Positions 51,929 through 53,951 of a stretch of 53,951 nt of DNA are shown here, one piece after another (position 1 is the first letter of the stretch; each line of letters opens with the position of its first letter). Origin of the DNA: Flavobacteriaceae bacterium (GTDB lineage: Bacteria; Bacteroidota; Bacteroidia; Flavobacteriales; Flavobacteriaceae); assembly GCA_947488595.1 (NCBI GenBank), contig CANKZI010000019.1, forward strand, positions 1 through 53,951, in the 5' to 3' direction. The position numbers were made by a program, and so were the translations under genes. The notes beneath the pieces are model-generated. The model saw nothing but the letters and a program-made list of their open reading frames with translations. It had not been told where the DNA came from and ran no database searches.

Positions 51929-53881
51929 ATGAAATATTTTATAGTAGCAGTAGCTTTTTTAGCGGTGTCTTTTTATGGGTTTTCCCAAGATAAGATACAA
52001 AAACATACCGTTCAGAAGGGTGAAACCATTACGGAGATTGCGCAAAAGTATAAGGTAACTCCAGCAACTATTTATCAATTGAATCCAGATGCACAAAACG
52101 GAATACAACCCGACATGGTGTTATTGATTCAAGGTACAAATCCAAAAAAAGACGACAAGCAAGTAAATGTAAGCAGCACAACTGCTCAAAAAACACATGT
52201 TGTTGCGGCTAATGAAACCATTTATGGACTTACTAAAAAATACAGTATTTCAGAAGACGCCTTGTTTGCATCCAATCCCTTTTTAAAAAAAGAAGGATTA
52301 AAAGTAGGTGAGATCATTGTAATTCCGTCACAATCCAATACGACGCAATCAATTGTAAAGTCCAATAAAAAGTCAGACCAAAAAAAAGAAAACATTATCC
52401 ATCAGGTTGTTGCCAAAGAAACCAAATTTTCGATAGCCAAACAATATGGCATTACAGTTGATGCTTTGGAAGCTGCTAATCCAGAAATCAAAGAAAGTTT
52501 GCAAATTGGATTTCGCTTAAAAATTATTCCGAACCAAAATGCCATTAGTAACCAAAGCATTCCAACACGAGATGACCAAAGTATGGTTGTAAAGCCCGAA
52601 ATTAAAAAGCCTGATTACAAGACTTATGAAGTGCAACCAAAAGAAACAATGTATGCTTTGACCCGAAAATTCGGAATGACGCAAGAAGATTTGATTCGGA
52701 TGAATCCTGAGTTAAAAGTAGGTTTAAAAGACGGTATGATTTTGAAGTATCCTATAAATATTGCGCCAAAAGATCCTATCGACAAAGCATTGACTGATTT
52801 GACAAAAACGATCGCCACACAAAATAAAAAGCAATTGGTTTTGTTGTTGCCATTTAATATTTCAAAAATGGAAGGAGATACCGTCAATTCAACTGCTTCA
52901 CGTTTAAAAACAGATAAGTTTTTGAACATGACTTTGGATTTTTATTCGGGTGCTTTAATGGCAATCGATTCGGCAAAGACATTAGGTTTGAATATTAATG
53001 TAAAGATTTTTGACTCCCAAGAAACCAAAAATTCTTCTAATATTGTAAGTCTTATACAACAAAATGATTTAAAAACCGCCAATGCTATTATTGGACCTTT
53101 TTACCAAGCGAATATCGAAAAAACGGCAGAATTATTGAACAAAAGCAATGTGCCTGTAATTTCGCCTTTATCAAAAGAAACCGGAAAATTGTACAGCAAT
53201 TTATTGCAATCCATGCCTTCATCTGATTGGATTAAAAATAGTATGTTAGAATTTTTGCGCTCAAAAAACGGAAATATTGCTGCTATCGTTGATCCAAAAA
53301 AACTTTCTACCAAACAATTTTTATTACAGAATAAAGACGTGAAGATGATTTCATTGACCGAAAAAGGAGCCGTAAATGCTGATAGTATTGCCAAAAAATT
53401 GGTCAAAGGAAAAATCAATTATGTTATTTTGGATTCCGAAAAAACTGGAATGATTATCAGCACGACCAACGCGCTTATTAATTTAATGGCAACTTATCAA
53501 ATGCAACTCGTAATTTTAGAGAAAAATGAAACGTTGGATTTTGAAGAAATTTCGTTAAACAAATTAGCACAGTTGCATTTGCTATATCCTTCATTAACAA
53601 GAGATAACGAAACAGTAGAAGGTTTGATTTTTGGAAAAAAATTCAAAGAAAAAAACAAAATTTTTCCTAATCAATTTGCAACGCGCGGTTTTGATGTGAC
53701 TTTTGACACCTTATTGCGTTTATCGCAGGAGCAATCTTTTGAAGCAACAATAGAGAACATTGCCACAGAAGGCGTAGAAAATAAGTTTTCCTACGAAAAG
53801 AAAACCTCGGGCGCTTTTGTAAATGGTGGATTTTATATTTTATATTATGATAACAATTTGTCTGTAAAAGAAGCAAACTAG
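51929..53881 (+). CDS. Exported protein with four LysM domains and a binding-protein-like C-terminal domain
   Basis: The 650-residue protein begins with a signal peptide (MKYFIVAVAFLAVSFYGFSQ). LysM domains occur at about residues 24-68 (HTVQKGETITEIAQKY), 86-132 (HVVAANETIYGLTKKY), 152-196 (HQVVAKETKFSIAKQY) and 231-274 (YEVQPKETMYALTRKF). From about residue 300 a long alpha/beta domain with KQLVLLLPFNISKMEGDTVN and NAIIGPFYQANIEKTAELLN resembles type I periplasmic binding proteins. LysM binds peptidoglycan, so this is a cell-wall-attached protein with a possible ligand-binding module. It follows guaA behind a terminator. An OsmC-like gene starts eight bases later and may be co-transcribed. 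Confidence 0.85.
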   Translation: MKYFIVAVAFLAVSFYGFSQDKIQKHTVQKGETITEIAQKYKVTPATIYQLNPDAQNGIQPDMVLLIQGTNPKKDDKQVNVSSTTAQKTHVVAANETIYGLTKKYSISEDALFASNPFLKKEGLKVGEIIVIPSQSNTTQSIVKSNKKSDQKKENIIHQVVAKETKFSIAKQYGITVDALEAANPEIKESLQIGFRLKIIPNQNAISNQSIPTRDDQSMVVKPEIKKPDYKTYEVQPKETMYALTRKFGMTQEDLIRMNPELKVGLKDGMILKYPINIAPKDPIDKALTDLTKTIATQNKKQLVLLLPFNISKMEGDTVNSTASRLKTDKFLNMTLDFYSGALMAIDSAKTLGLNINVKIFDSQETKNSSNIVSLIQQNDLKTANAIIGPFYQANIEKTAELLNKSNVPVISPLSKETGKLYSNLLQSMPSSDWIKNSMLEFLRSKNGNIAAIVDPKKLSTKQFLLQNKDVKMISLTEKGAVNADSIAKKLVKGKINYVILDSEKTGMIISTTNALINLMATYQMQLVILEKNETLDFEEISLNKLAQLHLLYPSLTRDNETVEGLIFGKKFKEKNKIFPNQFATRGFDVTFDTLLRLSQEQSFEATIENIATEGVENKFSYEKKTSGAFVNGGFYILYYDNNLSVKEAN

Positions 53882-53888
53882 TAAAATT

Positions 53889-53951
53889 ATGACTTCAAAA
53901 GTAACTTATTTAGGCGATTTGCGCACCATTTCTGTTCATTTGCAATCAGGT
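53889..53951 (+). CDS. OsmC-family protein (N-terminal part, cut by the window edge)
   Basis: The ATG at 53889 opens the sequence MTSKVTYLGDLRTISVHLQS, which agrees with the start of flavobacterial OsmC/Ohr-family proteins. These are thiol-dependent peroxidases with two cysteines in the part of the gene not seen here. It starts eight bases after the LysM gene. Only 21 codons are available, so the family call rests on the N-terminus alone. Confidence 0.6.
   Translation, partial: MTSKVTYLGDLRTISVHLQSG

Overview
The window looks like chromosomal DNA of a Flavobacterium-type member of the Flavobacteriaceae (Bacteroidota). The evidence is low GC with AT-rich intergenic DNA, promoter cores of the Bacteroidota form TAnnTTTG with an upstream TTG/TTTG, almost no Shine-Dalgarno sequences, a fossil type IX secretion (T9SS) sorting domain, Bacteroidota-typical families (BatA-like, YaiO, DUF6095, DUF6146, DUF6428, DUF6787, LIC_10190) and palindromic dispersed repeats. 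I see no rRNA, tRNA, CRISPR array, transposase gene or prophage.

Layout. 1-2.5 kb: the tail of an unidentified gene, a polysaccharide flippase and an exported protein. 2.5-7.1 kb: uvrA, an ECF-like sigma factor followed by a 47-residue microprotein, and nth. 7.3-10.8 kb: bcp, a large conserved protein of unknown function, a metallo-beta-lactamase-fold hydrolase and a membrane-anchored protein. 10.8-14.9 kb: a tightly packed minus-strand operon of a BatA-like vWA protein, a dihydroorotase-like protein without its metal ligands, a DUF4870 protein and an esterase. 15-20 kb: a small pseudogene, a DEAD-box helicase and the operon LolD-like ATPase - LIC_10190 membrane protein - DUF2400 protein. 20-26.6 kb: lipoprotein MsrA, small membrane proteins, serC-serA, an acyl-CoA reductase gene interrupted by an in-frame TAG, a divergent ferredoxin gene and an exported protein. 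26.8-33.2 kb: ychF, a decayed ORF, parE-parC. 33.3-36.6 kb: a five-gene arsenic operon (arsR, DUF6428, two low-molecular-weight phosphatase/arsenate-reductase-like proteins of which one carries an export signal, ACR3 pump). 36.9-43.7 kb: terC, a lipoprotein, a pentapeptide-repeat protein, DUF6095, murQ, coaD, ddl, and on the plus strand a PASTA protein and an RluA-type pseudouridine synthase. 43.7-44.0 kb: the T9SS fossil. 44.3-49.8 kb: a five-gene minus-strand operon (HEAT-like membrane protein, processive GT2 glycosyltransferase, YaiO outer-membrane barrel, single-domain response regulator, membrane protein with a tandem dual-specificity phosphatase module). 50.3-53.95 kb: guaA, a four-LysM protein with a probable binding-protein-like domain, and the start of an OsmC-family gene.

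The most notable candidate system is the 44.3-49.8 kb operon. It combines a synthase, a secretion barrel and what look like signalling proteins, and its phosphatase protein carries two related modules: one with an intact HCx5R loop and one in which the cysteine and arginine are replaced. Other points of interest are the dihydroorotase-like probable pseudoenzyme in the BatA operon, four copies of one palindromic repeat family in intergenic spaces, the exported phosphatase paralogue in the arsenic operon, and the sigma factor with its microprotein and a hairpin just before its start codon. All family names come from reading motifs and remembered families; no database search was run.
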